From NCBI GenBank assembly GCA_028718605.1, contig JAQULM010000001.1, positions 96,685 through 160,684 of the forward strand: 64,000 nucleotides of DNA. The letters run 5' to 3'. Below are positions 17,551 to 25,543 of the stretch, in pieces (position 1 is the stretch's first letter; each line of letters starts with the position of its first letter). Both the position numbers and the translations under genes were made by a program. Below the pieces are notes generated by a model. The model was not told the DNA's origin and made no database searches. It saw only the letters and a program-made list of their open reading frames with translations. The stretch comes from Patescibacteria group bacterium. GTDB taxonomy: Bacteria > Patescibacteria > ABY1 > UBA10025 > JAHIVO01.

Positions 17551-17560
17551 ATTGGTATGT

Positions 17561-17590
17561 AGTATACCACGTTAAGTTGAGCTTGGACAA
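17561..17590 (-). promoter_or_regulatory. recJ promoter, near-leaderless
   Basis: TATACT (17561-17566) with TTGTCC (17585-17590) at 18 bases on the minus strand. The recJ ATG is 10 bases after the -10 box. The same TTGTCC -35 and short leader occur at the hydrogenase operon (45878-45906). Confidence 0.55.
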
Positions 17591-17660
17591 AAGAGTATTA
17601 TCGGATCAACAATAATATGATAGAATATAAATAGTTTCAGATTGTCCTACCGATCCATGT

Positions 17661-18080
17661 ATGAATATTTTTTGTCCCATTTCCATCCATGGTGGCCGCC
17701 ATAATATTCAATACTGTAAAATGTTGGTACGCAGAATTCAGCAGCATGGCCATACAGTCCTGAACGCAATTGTAATTGATGACGATGTAGTTGAAAAAGA
17801 AGCACAAAAGCCCCCGCGGCAAATCCACGATCAATGTAAGCAGTGGATCGATGCGGCAGAAATCATCATTGGAGAAGTAACCACCCCAAGTTTAGGTGTG
17901 GGCATGGAGCTTGAATATTGTTTGGCGAAAAATAAACGCATATACGCCCTGTACGTAAGCCACTATGAACCGACGGTCTCGCTCATGGTCAAAGGCAATC
18001 CGCATATCCATCTTCAGCCCTACACAAACGCGACCGAACTCAAGGCAATCGTAGACGCTATACTTTCATCACACACCTAG
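17661..18080 (+). CDS. nucleoside 2-deoxyribosyltransferase-like / DNPH1-type N-hydrolase, 139 aa
   Basis: Single-domain protein beginning MNIFCPISIHGGR. The diagnostic segment is IIIGEVTTPSLGVGMELEY, which matches the EVTQPSLGVGYE motif of 2'-deoxynucleoside 5'-phosphate N-hydrolase (RCL/DNPH1), including the catalytic Glu after GVG. The family cleaves dNMP to base and deoxyribose 5-phosphate. The next plus-strand genes are an HD 5'-nucleotidase-like protein and a PRPP synthase, so a nucleotide salvage or pool-cleaning role fits. No Shine-Dalgarno site is visible. Confidence 0.82.
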   Translation: MNIFCPISIHGGRHNIQYCKMLVRRIQQHGHTVLNAIVIDDDVVEKEAQKPPRQIHDQCKQWIDAAEIIIGEVTTPSLGVGMELEYCLAKNKRIYALYVSHYEPTVSLMVKGNPHIHLQPYTNATELKAIVDAILSSHT

Positions 18081-18188
18081 GCTCTTTTTATTATCCAATT
18101 TCCCCCTTCGGCATACGGAAGGGCCATTTTTATTACGGCTACAAATGTACTATACTGTAAGCGTGCGATAAACGTTAACAATAAACGC

Positions 18189-18755
18189 ATGACAACTAAG
18201 GATATCCTCAATTTTTTCTTCGAACTCGGGCAGCTGAAGAAAGTCGAACACGAAGGGTGGCGTTTAGCTGGCGTCGAACACCCTGAAAAAGTAACTGACC
18301 ATTCGCTGCGCGTCGCTCATATCGCGTATGCGCTTGCCCACCTTGAGCAGTACCCAAATCCTGAGGAAGTGTGCACCATGGCTGTTTTCCACGATATCGC
18401 AGAATGCCGGACCGGCGATGTCCATAATGTCGCGAAACACTATGTCAAACGAGATGAGGCACGCGCAGTTCGTGCACAACTTAAAAACCTCGGCACACTC
18501 GGTAAAAAAATCTATTTGTTATGGAAACAGGTTGAGGACCGGAAGACAAAAGCTGGGATCATCGCCAAAGACGCTGATTACCTCGAACAGGCAGTCACTG
18601 CAAAAGAATACCTTGAGCGTGGCATTGATCTGGCTACTGTATGGATCGAAAACGTTGAGCGGCGGCTTAAAACGAAATCCGCACGCACCCTCTTGGACGG
18701 CCTTCGTACAACGCGATCCACAGACTGGTGTAAAAAGCAGATTATGGTCTCATAA
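18189..18755 (+). CDS. HD domain hydrolase, 5'-deoxynucleotidase (YfbR/HDDC2-like), 188 aa
   Basis: HD motifs are TDHSLRVAHIAY, FHDIAECRTGDV and AKDADYLEQA, in the order of the YfbR/HDDC2 family, with the metal-binding His-Asp pair in FHD. These enzymes dephosphorylate deoxynucleoside 5'-monophosphates. The sequence is cytoplasmic and complete. It lies between the N-hydrolase-like gene and a PRPP synthase, and a larger HD protein follows, all on the plus strand. Confidence 0.85.
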   Translation: MTTKDILNFFFELGQLKKVEHEGWRLAGVEHPEKVTDHSLRVAHIAYALAHLEQYPNPEEVCTMAVFHDIAECRTGDVHNVAKHYVKRDEARAVRAQLKNLGTLGKKIYLLWKQVEDRKTKAGIIAKDADYLEQAVTAKEYLERGIDLATVWIENVERRLKTKSARTLLDGLRTTRSTDWCKKQIMVS

Positions 18756-18782
18756 CGTTTATAAATCATCCTTACTTTCCCT

Positions 18783-19667
18783 ATGCAGCTGACGATCATC
18801 CCAACGTCAACGACCCACCACCTTGCTAAGAAGCTTGTGAACGCTCCCCATATCACAGTCATGGTTCCCGATACGAACAAGGACGGCACGTACTACTTCC
18901 CTGATGGCGAGCGGTATACGCGGCTTTCAAAAGTAAGTGAAATCAAAGACAGGGCGGTTATACTCCATGCAGGCCAGCCGCACCCGAATAAGGGTTTGGC
19001 GGAACTCGAGATGCTGGTTTCGATTCTCCACAATGCTGAAATTGACAATATCGAAATATTCTTTACCTATTTTCCGTATGGAATGCAAGACAAGGTGTTT
19101 GAACATGGCGAAACAAACGTCGCTGAAAATTTCCTCAAAAAACTGACATCCTATTATAAAGTCCGCCAGATTTACGCGATCGATGCCCATTTTCATGGCA
19201 GGCTGTGGGCGACAAACTATCCGTTCCACAATATTACCGCATTGCCGCTCTTGAAACAGGCAGCGTTAAAACTTTACCCGGATATGGTTTTCTCAACTCC
19301 CGACGCTGGCTCCCACCGGCGAACCGGCATCTCAGGGACAAAAAAGAAGCGGATTCATTCATACCATACAGAAATCCATTCCGACGAGCAGTTCGGTCAG
19401 ATGGTACAAGGTAAGATGGTCGGCGTCATCGACGATCTGCTCGAAACAGGCGGCACCCTCGACCGGTTCTATGATACTGCCATAAAGTGCGGGGCACGTG
19501 ATGTTGTTGCACTGATCACACACGGTGTTCTCGAAAGCGGCATCGACCGTATCACCCACAAATACAAACACCTGTTTTTGGCGAATACGATCGAACAAGA
19601 GCGAGCAAACGTTGATGTCTCCCCGCTTATCATTAAAACATTAGGTTCGCAGCAAACACTCTTATGA
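18783..19667 (+). CDS. ribose-phosphate pyrophosphokinase-like protein, 294 aa
   Basis: Recognised PRPP synthase features: FPDGERYTRL, the pairing segment FTYFPYGMQDKVFEHGE, IYAIDAHFHG, STPDAGSHRR and the PRPP-binding loop VIDDLLETGGTL. It would make PRPP from ribose 5-phosphate and ATP. It is somewhat divergent and about 20 residues shorter than the usual 310-320, so a related phosphoribosyl enzyme is possible. Its stop overlaps the next gene's start by four bases, showing a translational pair with the HD protein. Confidence 0.85.
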   Translation: MQLTIIPTSTTHHLAKKLVNAPHITVMVPDTNKDGTYYFPDGERYTRLSKVSEIKDRAVILHAGQPHPNKGLAELEMLVSILHNAEIDNIEIFFTYFPYGMQDKVFEHGETNVAENFLKKLTSYYKVRQIYAIDAHFHGRLWATNYPFHNITALPLLKQAALKLYPDMVFSTPDAGSHRRTGISGTKKKRIHSYHTEIHSDEQFGQMVQGKMVGVIDDLLETGGTLDRFYDTAIKCGARDVVALITHGVLESGIDRITHKYKHLFLANTIEQERANVDVSPLIIKTLGSQQTLL

Positions 19668-20872
19668 TCACGGGCAAACTGATCATTCGCCTGTTCGATC
19701 CCGCCAACATGCAGCGCTGGAACGACCAGATCCGCCCAGTCGAGCTTCGGGAGTTGGACAAACAAGCGCATAAAATGGTTATTGCGTATGTTCTCGGAAG
19801 GCTCTCCGAGCGCGAACCGAATTTCTCCTGGCGTTCAATCATCGAAGGCGGTATTTTTGAATACCTGCAGCGCCTGGTGCTCACCGATTTGAAGCCCCAG
19901 CTCTTTTACCGCATTAAACATAAACAAAAACGGTACGACAGGCTGAATGCATGGGTATACCGGCAACTCGCACCCGAGCTGAATCCACTCGGTAAAGAAT
20001 TCACGAAGCGTTTTCATTCCCATTTTAACAAACGTAATGCGATTACCGACGTTAACCGGCAGGTTTTAAATACCGCACACCTTGTAGCAACACGCTGGGA
20101 ATTTAATATTATTAAACGTGCCAACCCCAACAGTGCTGAAATTGCTGATATCGGCCGCGAACTGAAAGCCCAGGAACAAGCAGCTGACGTCCGCCGCTTG
20201 CTGCGATTGCTTCAACCAGAAAAGAATTATGGTCGTTTCATCGACCTGTGCGGAACGCTTCGTTTCCAAGTGCGATGGAGCCATTTGCACCGCGAACCCC
20301 GCACGTCAGTACTCGGCCACATGCTTATCGTCGCTATGCTGTCACACCTTCTCTCGCTGGAAATAGGCGCATGCGAAAAACGCATGGTCAATAATTACTT
20401 TACGGGGTTATTCCATGATCTTCCAGAAGTCCTCACGAGGGATATTATCAATCCGGTCAAAATGTCTGTCCCTGGATTGCGGGATTTGATCCGCGATGAG
20501 GAACAAAAACGCATGCAGGAAAAAGTTTATACGCTCGTCCCTGCGTGGAAGCGTGATCTGAAATTTTACACCGACAGGGAATTTGAAACCGTCGTAATGA
20601 ACAACGGCAAACGAATGCGCACAACAACTGATAGAATCAACCGCTTGTATAATATGGATCAATACAATGCCCGCGACGGCGATCTAATCAAAGTTGCCGA
20701 CAATCTTGCCGCATTTACCGAGGCTCACCTGGCCATCCAGAATGGGATTGCCAACCCAACATTCATTGCAGCGCGTTCTGCGCTGGTCCGCCAATACAAG
20801 CACATCCAACTCGGCGGAATTCCTGTCGGTAAAATTTTCGAGGAACTCCAGACGACGACAATGGTGCCATAA
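19664..20872 (+). CDS. HD domain protein with extended N-terminus, 402 aa
   Basis: The N-terminal half (about 1-230) includes a KQAHKMVIAYVLGRL helix, typical of bacterial YfbR-like HD proteins. The HD metal-binding residues appear twice as candidates: TSVLGHMLIVAMLSH at about 213-228 with FTGLFHDLPEVLTRD at about 248-262, followed by IKVADNLAAFTEA. It is probably a phosphohydrolase acting on nucleotides, but the substrate is not known. It overlaps the PRPP synthase gene by four bases, so the two activities are likely linked. Confidence 0.8.
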   Translation: MITGKLIIRLFDPANMQRWNDQIRPVELRELDKQAHKMVIAYVLGRLSEREPNFSWRSIIEGGIFEYLQRLVLTDLKPQLFYRIKHKQKRYDRLNAWVYRQLAPELNPLGKEFTKRFHSHFNKRNAITDVNRQVLNTAHLVATRWEFNIIKRANPNSAEIADIGRELKAQEQAADVRRLLRLLQPEKNYGRFIDLCGTLRFQVRWSHLHREPRTSVLGHMLIVAMLSHLLSLEIGACEKRMVNNYFTGLFHDLPEVLTRDIINPVKMSVPGLRDLIRDEEQKRMQEKVYTLVPAWKRDLKFYTDREFETVVMNNGKRMRTTTDRINRLYNMDQYNARDGDLIKVADNLAAFTEAHLAIQNGIANPTFIAARSALVRQYKHIQLGGIPVGKIFEELQTTTMVP

Positions 20873-20960
20873 GCGCCCAGCGAATACCTTGAGCGTATCG
20901 ATGAATCGCGGGACTTTTTTTTAGCTCCATAAAATGGTATACTAGAAATCACACTGCCGT

Positions 20961-21638
20961 ATGCAACAGCAAGAAACAATTATTCAAGTTAATAAAATTT
21001 TCAAGACATACCGTCTTGGAGAAGTGCACGTGCCTGCGCTGAAGAATGTTTCCCTTACTATCCACAAGGGTGATTTTTTGATAATTACCGGCAGAAATGG
21101 TTCGGGAAAATCGACGTTGCTCCGGCAGCTTGGGCTTCTCGATAAGCCAGATTCGGGCGAAATTCTCCTGAAAAACAAAGACGTAACGAAAATGCCTGAA
21201 CGGGAACGGGCGTCTATACGCTTAAAACGTTTAGGATATATTTTCCAAGAATATGCGCTCATCGCCGAACTGTCAGCCGTCGAGAATGTCATGCTGCCTG
21301 CAATGATGCTTGAATCATCTGCGTCCTGCCGGAAACGTGCCATTGAAGTACTGAAAAAAGTCGGCCTGGAATATAAAATTAAAAACCTACCTCGCCAGCT
21401 CTCAGGTGGAGAACAGCAAAAAGTCGCAATCGCACGCGCCCTCATCAACCATCCGGAAGTGATCTTTGCCGATGAACCGACGGCAAACCTGGATTCAATC
21501 GCTGCGAAAGACGTACTGAAAGTTTTCAAAAGGCTCAATGAACACGATCAGTCGACAATTGTCATGATTACCCACGAGGAAGAAGAAACTGCATACGGCC
21601 ACCGCATTATTAAACTCGCTGACGGCTCACTTGTATGA
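20961..21638 (+). CDS. ABC transporter ATP-binding protein (LolD/MacB type), 225 aa
   Basis: The complete ATPase has Walker A GRNGSGKST, Q-loop FQEYALIAELSAVENV, signature LSGGEQQKVAIARAL, Walker B VIFADEPTANLD and switch His MITHEEE. The LSGGEQQ-VAIARAL and ADEPTANLDS forms are typical of the LolD/MacB/FtsE-like group that powers mechanotransmission exporters. Its stop overlaps the start of the permease gene by four bases. It probably exports or extracts a lipid, peptide or lipoprotein. Confidence 0.93.
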   Translation: MQQQETIIQVNKIFKTYRLGEVHVPALKNVSLTIHKGDFLIITGRNGSGKSTLLRQLGLLDKPDSGEILLKNKDVTKMPERERASIRLKRLGYIFQEYALIAELSAVENVMLPAMMLESSASCRKRAIEVLKKVGLEYKIKNLPRQLSGGEQQKVAIARALINHPEVIFADEPTANLDSIAAKDVLKVFKRLNEHDQSTIVMITHEEEETAYGHRIIKLADGSLV

Positions 21639-22846
21639 AAGCTGAATACAAAATCCCTTTTATCTTGTCTTGGAAACACCTGCTGCGAAGCAATAAATGG
21701 ACGCTGTCGCTCATCATTTTTTTCATGTCAATCGCTTTCATTAACATGATTTTTGTTCCGTCTCTCTTCAACGGCATTGTCGATGGGTTTAATAAACAGA
21801 TCATCACTACCACGACCGGCAATATTCTCATAACGCCACGCGATGGCAAAGACTTTATCAGCGACAGTTCCGAAACTATCAATCGTATTGAATCAACAGA
21901 TGGAGTGACTGCAGCAAGCGCGCAAATGCTCGTTCCGGGCACACTGAAATTCGACGGAAAGAAGGGCTCATGGTCCATCTATGCAATCAATCCTGACCAA
22001 GAAAAAAAAGTTACGACCGTATCTGAGAAAATCATCGATGGTGAGTACCTCGATCCTTCTGACGAAACCGGAATTTTATTGGGAAACGATATCACCAGTA
22101 CTGAAACGACAAACGAGGGGGATAATCCGTTTTCACTGAAAGGTGCCAGCGTCGGAGATACGGTTGCGGTTATTTTCGGCAACACTGAGTACGAATTTAC
22201 GATCAGGGGAATTTTTAAAACTAAATTTAATACCGCAGACCAGCGTGGCTTTATTACCCAAGAAGCGCTTAAAAAAATGAATCCTGGATATGTCGACGAA
22301 GCAACGTCAATCTCGGTTACCATTAACCTTGAGGGTGATGAAGAAAACGTCATGCAGTCACTCAAAGACCGTGGCGTTCGTGAAAATATCTATAGTTGGC
22401 AGCAGGCTAGCTCACTGATGAGTTCTGTCAGTGATAGTTTTCTCAGCATAAATGTTATTCTATCGATTTTCGGCGTGCTTATTGCCGCCATTACTGTGTT
22501 CATAGTCATTTACATTGACATCTCTTCGAGGCGGCAAGAAATCGGCATCCTCCGTGCCATCGGCATACGCCCGTACTTGATTCGGGCAATGTATATTATT
22601 CTCTCTGCGGTATATTCCGTAGCGGGCGTTTTACTTGGAACCGTCCTCTTTTTTGCAATCATCGTGCCCTATTTTAACGCGCATCCGTTTGTCCTCCCAA
22701 TCGCAGACGCGAAACTGCTCGTCAACCCTGGAGATTTTATTGCACGGCTTGAAACGCTGATATGGGTTGCAATCGCCGCCGGCCTCGTTCCGGCAGTAAC
22801 AATAACCCGCACCAAGCTCCTCGATGCGATCTGGGGCAGTAAATAA
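21635..22846 (+). CDS. FtsX/MacB-type ABC transporter permease, 403 aa
   Basis: The helix at about 20-40 (SLIIFFMSIAFINMIFVPSL) is followed by a large extracytoplasmic MacB-like periplasmic core domain (about 45-265) and three C-terminal helices beginning near 272 (LSINVILSIFGVLIAAITVFIV). The conserved SSRRQEIGILRAIGIRP cytoplasmic coupling motif is present. It pairs with the ATPase encoded just before it. Cargo is unknown. Confidence 0.92.
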   Translation: MKAEYKIPFILSWKHLLRSNKWTLSLIIFFMSIAFINMIFVPSLFNGIVDGFNKQIITTTTGNILITPRDGKDFISDSSETINRIESTDGVTAASAQMLVPGTLKFDGKKGSWSIYAINPDQEKKVTTVSEKIIDGEYLDPSDETGILLGNDITSTETTNEGDNPFSLKGASVGDTVAVIFGNTEYEFTIRGIFKTKFNTADQRGFITQEALKKMNPGYVDEATSISVTINLEGDEENVMQSLKDRGVRENIYSWQQASSLMSSVSDSFLSINVILSIFGVLIAAITVFIVIYIDISSRRQEIGILRAIGIRPYLIRAMYIILSAVYSVAGVLLGTVLFFAIIVPYFNAHPFVLPIADAKLLVNPGDFIARLETLIWVAIAAGLVPAVTITRTKLLDAIWGSK

Positions 22847-22856
22847 CATTCCCCGT

Positions 22857-23780
22857 ATGCCACATTCGCTGTGGGCAAACTTGCCACGGCCGGTCATCTG
22901 CCTGGCCCCCATGGATGGCTATACAGACAGCGCCTTTCGGCGTACCTGTAAAACGGTGAATCGGAACATTGTTGTGTTCACCGAATTCGTTTCGGCTGAT
23001 GGCTTGCACCACAAAGCAAAAAAATTGCAAGAAAAACTTCGATTCCATAATCAAGAACATCCGATCATCGCCCAGATTTTCGGAAAAAACGCCGAGTCAT
23101 ACATAACGGCGGCGAAATACTGTGAAACGCTTGGATTTGACGGAATCGACATTAACATGGGATGCCCATCGAAAAAGGTTGTAAAATCAGAACACGGCGT
23201 CGCTTTAAGGAAAAAACCAGACCTTGCATACCGGCTGATCGAAAGCATTTCGACGGCGACAAAACTGCCCATTTCCGTAAAAACACGCCTCGGATGGGAT
23301 AGCGCAGACGATCTTATCACATTTGGAAAAGGCGTAGAAAACGCAGGTGCCCAGCTTATCACGGTTCATGGAAGAACGTATAAGCAAGGGTTCTCCGACC
23401 ATGCAGATTTTAACCCACTCTACGCCCTGAAACGGGAACTAACGATTCCGGTCATCGGCAATGGGGATATTGCGGATATGAGCGATGGAATGAAAAAACT
23501 TGGCAACCTTGACGGTTTCATGATCGGACGTGCATCAATCGGCAATCCGTGGGTTTTTGCCAAATTGCATCCAGCGAACTTCAGTGATAAAATCGCCTTG
23601 ATACTCAAACATGCAGAACTTCTCTGGCAATTGAAAGGCGAAAAAGTTGCTATGCTTGAAATTCGCAAGCATCTCCTCGCATACGTGAAGGGTTTACCGA
23701 ACGCCTCAGAATACAGAAGTAAACTTGTGCAAGTAACCTCCATTAATGAAATCCATGGTATACTCAAGGCGCTCGAATGA
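22857..23780 (+). CDS. tRNA-dihydrouridine synthase, 307 aa
   Basis: The TIM-barrel flavoprotein begins RPVICLAPMDGYTDSAFR. The active-site segment DINMGCPSKKVVKSEHGVAL has the catalytic Cys in GCPS and is followed by ISVKTRLGWD, ITVHGRTYKQGF and IPVIGNGDI, then MIGRASIGNPW. The enzyme reduces uridine to dihydrouridine in tRNA D-loops with FMN and NADPH. Start 22857 lies 10 bases after the permease stop. The C-terminal helical domain is short. Confidence 0.93.
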   Translation: MPHSLWANLPRPVICLAPMDGYTDSAFRRTCKTVNRNIVVFTEFVSADGLHHKAKKLQEKLRFHNQEHPIIAQIFGKNAESYITAAKYCETLGFDGIDINMGCPSKKVVKSEHGVALRKKPDLAYRLIESISTATKLPISVKTRLGWDSADDLITFGKGVENAGAQLITVHGRTYKQGFSDHADFNPLYALKRELTIPVIGNGDIADMSDGMKKLGNLDGFMIGRASIGNPWVFAKLHPANFSDKIALILKHAELLWQLKGEKVAMLEIRKHLLAYVKGLPNASEYRSKLVQVTSINEIHGILKALE

Positions 23781-23801
23781 ATTACAATTCTATAAAACAA
23801 T

Positions 23802-24611
23802 ATGATCGGCCATCTGATTTATTCATACCAGCATCTTGACGACGCGCGGATTCAGCAGGAAATTTCGAGAAAATTGTACGCACCAGCGTTCGGCGGTGTC
23901 CATACCGTCCATGTTCACAACCAACATCCCAGCTTCCCCTGCCGGAAGTACCTCGAAGACGTTTTTATCGAACAAAAAAATCGCGGCCATTTTCAAGGCG
24001 CGTGTGATGCCATCAACCGTGGTATTGCCTACTTTCAAACGAAGGGACCGAAGGCCATACACTACGTAATCGTAACAGCTGCTGATACATGGTGCATCAA
24101 CGTACGATTCTTGAAAAAGCTCCTCAACGAGATGGAACGAAATGCAAAAGTGATCGCCGCCTCATCCTGGAGCAAGACGCAGTACCCAGTCCCAATCCGT
24201 GGTTTTTCAACCGATTTTTTTATCATCGACATCCGCTGGATACGGCAAACACGAGTGTTCCCCTTGCATTTCAACCAATTCAAGCAGAAATTTAAGGACC
24301 TCTTCACCGTACTTTGGCAAATGCCAAACCTTGAAATGGCGTTCCAGTACCAATACAGCGCATACTTCATGAATACCTACCACGATAATGATATCTGGAT
24401 CACTCGGGATAAGCTCCTAGAAAGAATTACCGAACGCGAGCCGATCCACCGACCAAATGGTACGCGAATCAATGACTGGCCGACAATCGGGCTCTATACC
24501 AATCCAGAGCCAACAACAAAGCGCCGGGCATTGATTAATAACAAGCTCATGCTCGGTCCGCATGCGAAAAAGCTTATTCAAACGAACAAACCTAACTACT
24601 ACAACCATTAA
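23802..24611 (+). CDS. hypothetical protein, possibly GT-A-like, 269 aa
   Basis: I do not recognise a certain family. The protein opens with a beta strand (IGHLIYSYQHLDDARIQ), and the central part AIHYVIVTAADTWCINV has an acidic residue after a beta strand as in GT-A glycosyltransferases; a FFIIDIRWI strand follows. It has no membrane helices. It lies directly behind dus and one base before a small membrane protein gene. Calling it a glycosyltransferase is a guess. Confidence 0.55.
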   Translation: MIGHLIYSYQHLDDARIQQEISRKLYAPAFGGVHTVHVHNQHPSFPCRKYLEDVFIEQKNRGHFQGACDAINRGIAYFQTKGPKAIHYVIVTAADTWCINVRFLKKLLNEMERNAKVIAASSWSKTQYPVPIRGFSTDFFIIDIRWIRQTRVFPLHFNQFKQKFKDLFTVLWQMPNLEMAFQYQYSAYFMNTYHDNDIWITRDKLLERITEREPIHRPNGTRINDWPTIGLYTNPEPTTKRRALINNKLMLGPHAKKLIQTNKPNYYNH

Positions 24612-25046
24612 ATGGGCACATTTCTCATTTTTATCTGGATATATGCCGCAATGGTCGCTACAGCGTTCTGGGAAGCGTACGTGGAAGGCAGGAACGCCTG
24701 GGATCGCGGTAAACTTGGGTGGAAAATCAAGGTTGGTAACTATACATTCACTGCCTACCATTTTTTCCTGTTTGCTGTCATGTGGCCATTGCTGCTCACG
24801 CTCCCCTTTATCATGTTTGGCTGGGACAAACGGCTTTTCGGGATTGTTGTAAGCGCATTCGCGTCTGGTTCGGTGCTCGAAGACTTTCTGTGGTATGTCG
24901 TCAACCCAGCCGTTAAGCTGTCAGAATTGAATACGGATTTCGCGAACTACTACCCACGCGTGCGGATTGGTAATCTTCGGATTCCTGTGTTTTACTTTAT
25001 TGGAATCGCGGTTTCGATACTGTCCTGGCTCCTCCTCTGGAGGTAG
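24612..25046 (+). CDS. hypothetical membrane protein, 144 aa
   Basis: Four hydrophobic segments are visible (about 1-17, 47-67, 75-95 and 124-143), with a conserved-looking charged stretch WEAYVEGRNAWDRGKLGWKI after the first. The start codon directly follows the stop codon of the previous gene, so the two are coupled. No family assigned. Confidence 0.6.
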   Translation: MGTFLIFIWIYAAMVATAFWEAYVEGRNAWDRGKLGWKIKVGNYTFTAYHFFLFAVMWPLLLTLPFIMFGWDKRLFGIVVSAFASGSVLEDFLWYVVNPAVKLSELNTDFANYYPRVRIGNLRIPVFYFIGIAVSILSWLLLWR

Positions 25047-25078
25047 CGCCAATCTCTGCGGCAACCGACAACAAGTGG

Positions 25079-25107
25079 TTGACAGATATATTGGGTTTCT
25101 ATAAAAT
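25079..25107 (+). promoter_or_regulatory. promoter of the tRNA cluster
   Basis: TTGACA (25079-25084) and TAAAAT (25102-25107) with a 17-base spacer on the plus strand. It leads into a hairpin element and three tRNA genes that end at a terminator. Confidence 0.7.
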
Positions 25108-25118
25108 ACAAAAAAACT

Positions 25119-25180
25119 CGGGCTCTCACACACGCGGCCGGCCACACCGCAAAAACGGGATTGATTCCCGTGAGAGCCCG
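25119..25180 (+). ncRNA. hairpin-closed leader element before the tRNAs
   Basis: Perfect 11-bp arms CGGGCTCTCAC (25119-25129) and GTGAGAGCCCG (25170-25180) enclose a 40-base loop that holds a smaller CGGGA/TCCCG hairpin. A-runs flank both sides. On the minus strand the element is followed by a T-run and could terminate transcripts from the right. On the plus strand it is the 5' part of the tRNA precursor. Function unknown. Confidence 0.45.
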
Positions 25181-25198
25181 AAAAAATTGCTCTGAAGA

Positions 25199-25273
25199 GG
25201 CAGGGTGGAGCAGTCTGGTTAGCTCGTCGGGCCCATAACCCGAAGGTCGCGGGTTCAAATCCCTCCCCTGCCC
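25199..25273 (+). tRNA. initiator tRNA-fMet (CAT)
   Basis: Cloverleaf: acceptor GGCAGGG/CCCTGCC, D arm with A11-U24, anticodon arm TCGGG-CCCATAA-CCCGA with the three G-C pairs diagnostic of initiators, T loop TTCAAAT. Oddities: position 33 is C instead of the near-universal U; positions 1 and 72 form a G-C pair whereas bacterial initiators normally have a mismatch there; T-stem pair 50-64 is C-U; base 73 is C; CCA is not encoded. Confidence 0.85.
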
Positions 25274-25314
25274 TTACTTTTGCCCACGAATCGTGGGCGT
25301 ATCTTAAAGGGAAC

Positions 25315-25389
25315 GGGCGATATAGCTCAGTCTGGTAGAGCGCCTGTCTGTGGATCAGGTTGTCGGCAGTTTAAATCTGCTTATCGCCC
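25315..25389 (+). tRNA. tRNA-His (GTG)
   Basis: Acceptor GGCGATA pairs with TATCGCC, and the extra G at -1 (25315) faces C73, the hallmark of tRNA-His. The anticodon loop is CTGTGGA with GTG anticodon; the stem has one T-T mismatch at the top. The T arm is GGCAG-TTTAAAT-CTGCT, with T instead of C at position 56. CCA is not encoded. Confidence 0.88.
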
Positions 25390-25404
25390 CATTCTTTCAA
25401 AAAT

Positions 25405-25507
25405 GCCGCTGTAGTTCAGCTGGTAGAGCAGTGGACTGTGTCCCTACGGGACATCTCACGCAGGGAGAAAAATCCAAAGGACAGGGGTTCGATTCCCTCC
25501 AGCGGCA
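25405..25507 (+). tRNA. tRNA with about 30 extra bases in the anticodon loop (identity His, Tyr or Phe)
   Basis: Acceptor GCCGCTG/CAGCGGC, D arm GTTC/GAGC, T loop TTCGATT and discriminator A are normal. Between anticodon-stem halves GTGGA and TCCAA the sequence is about 37 bases instead of 7. The insert contains the hairpin TGTCCC-TA-CGGGACA and a TCTC/GAGA pair. Removing 30 bases at slightly different points leaves CTGTGAA (His), CTGTAAA (Tyr) or CTGAAAA (Phe). It is too short for a group I or II intron. A long variable arm is a less fitting alternative. Confidence 0.7.
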
Positions 25508-25517
25508 TTGCATTCAC

Positions 25518-25541
25518 GGCCTCGCCCCCAGAGGCCTTTTT
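25518..25541 (+). terminator. terminator of the tRNA cluster
   Basis: GGCCTC and GAGGCC arms (25518-25523, 25531-25536) with a 7-base loop are followed by five T on the plus strand. It ends just before the stop of the convergent PfkB gene. Confidence 0.8.
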
Positions 25542-25543
25542 GC

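Noticed and set aside
25405..25507. Group I or II intron in the third tRNA
   Set aside because: The insert is only about 30 bases, too small for either class of self-splicing intron.
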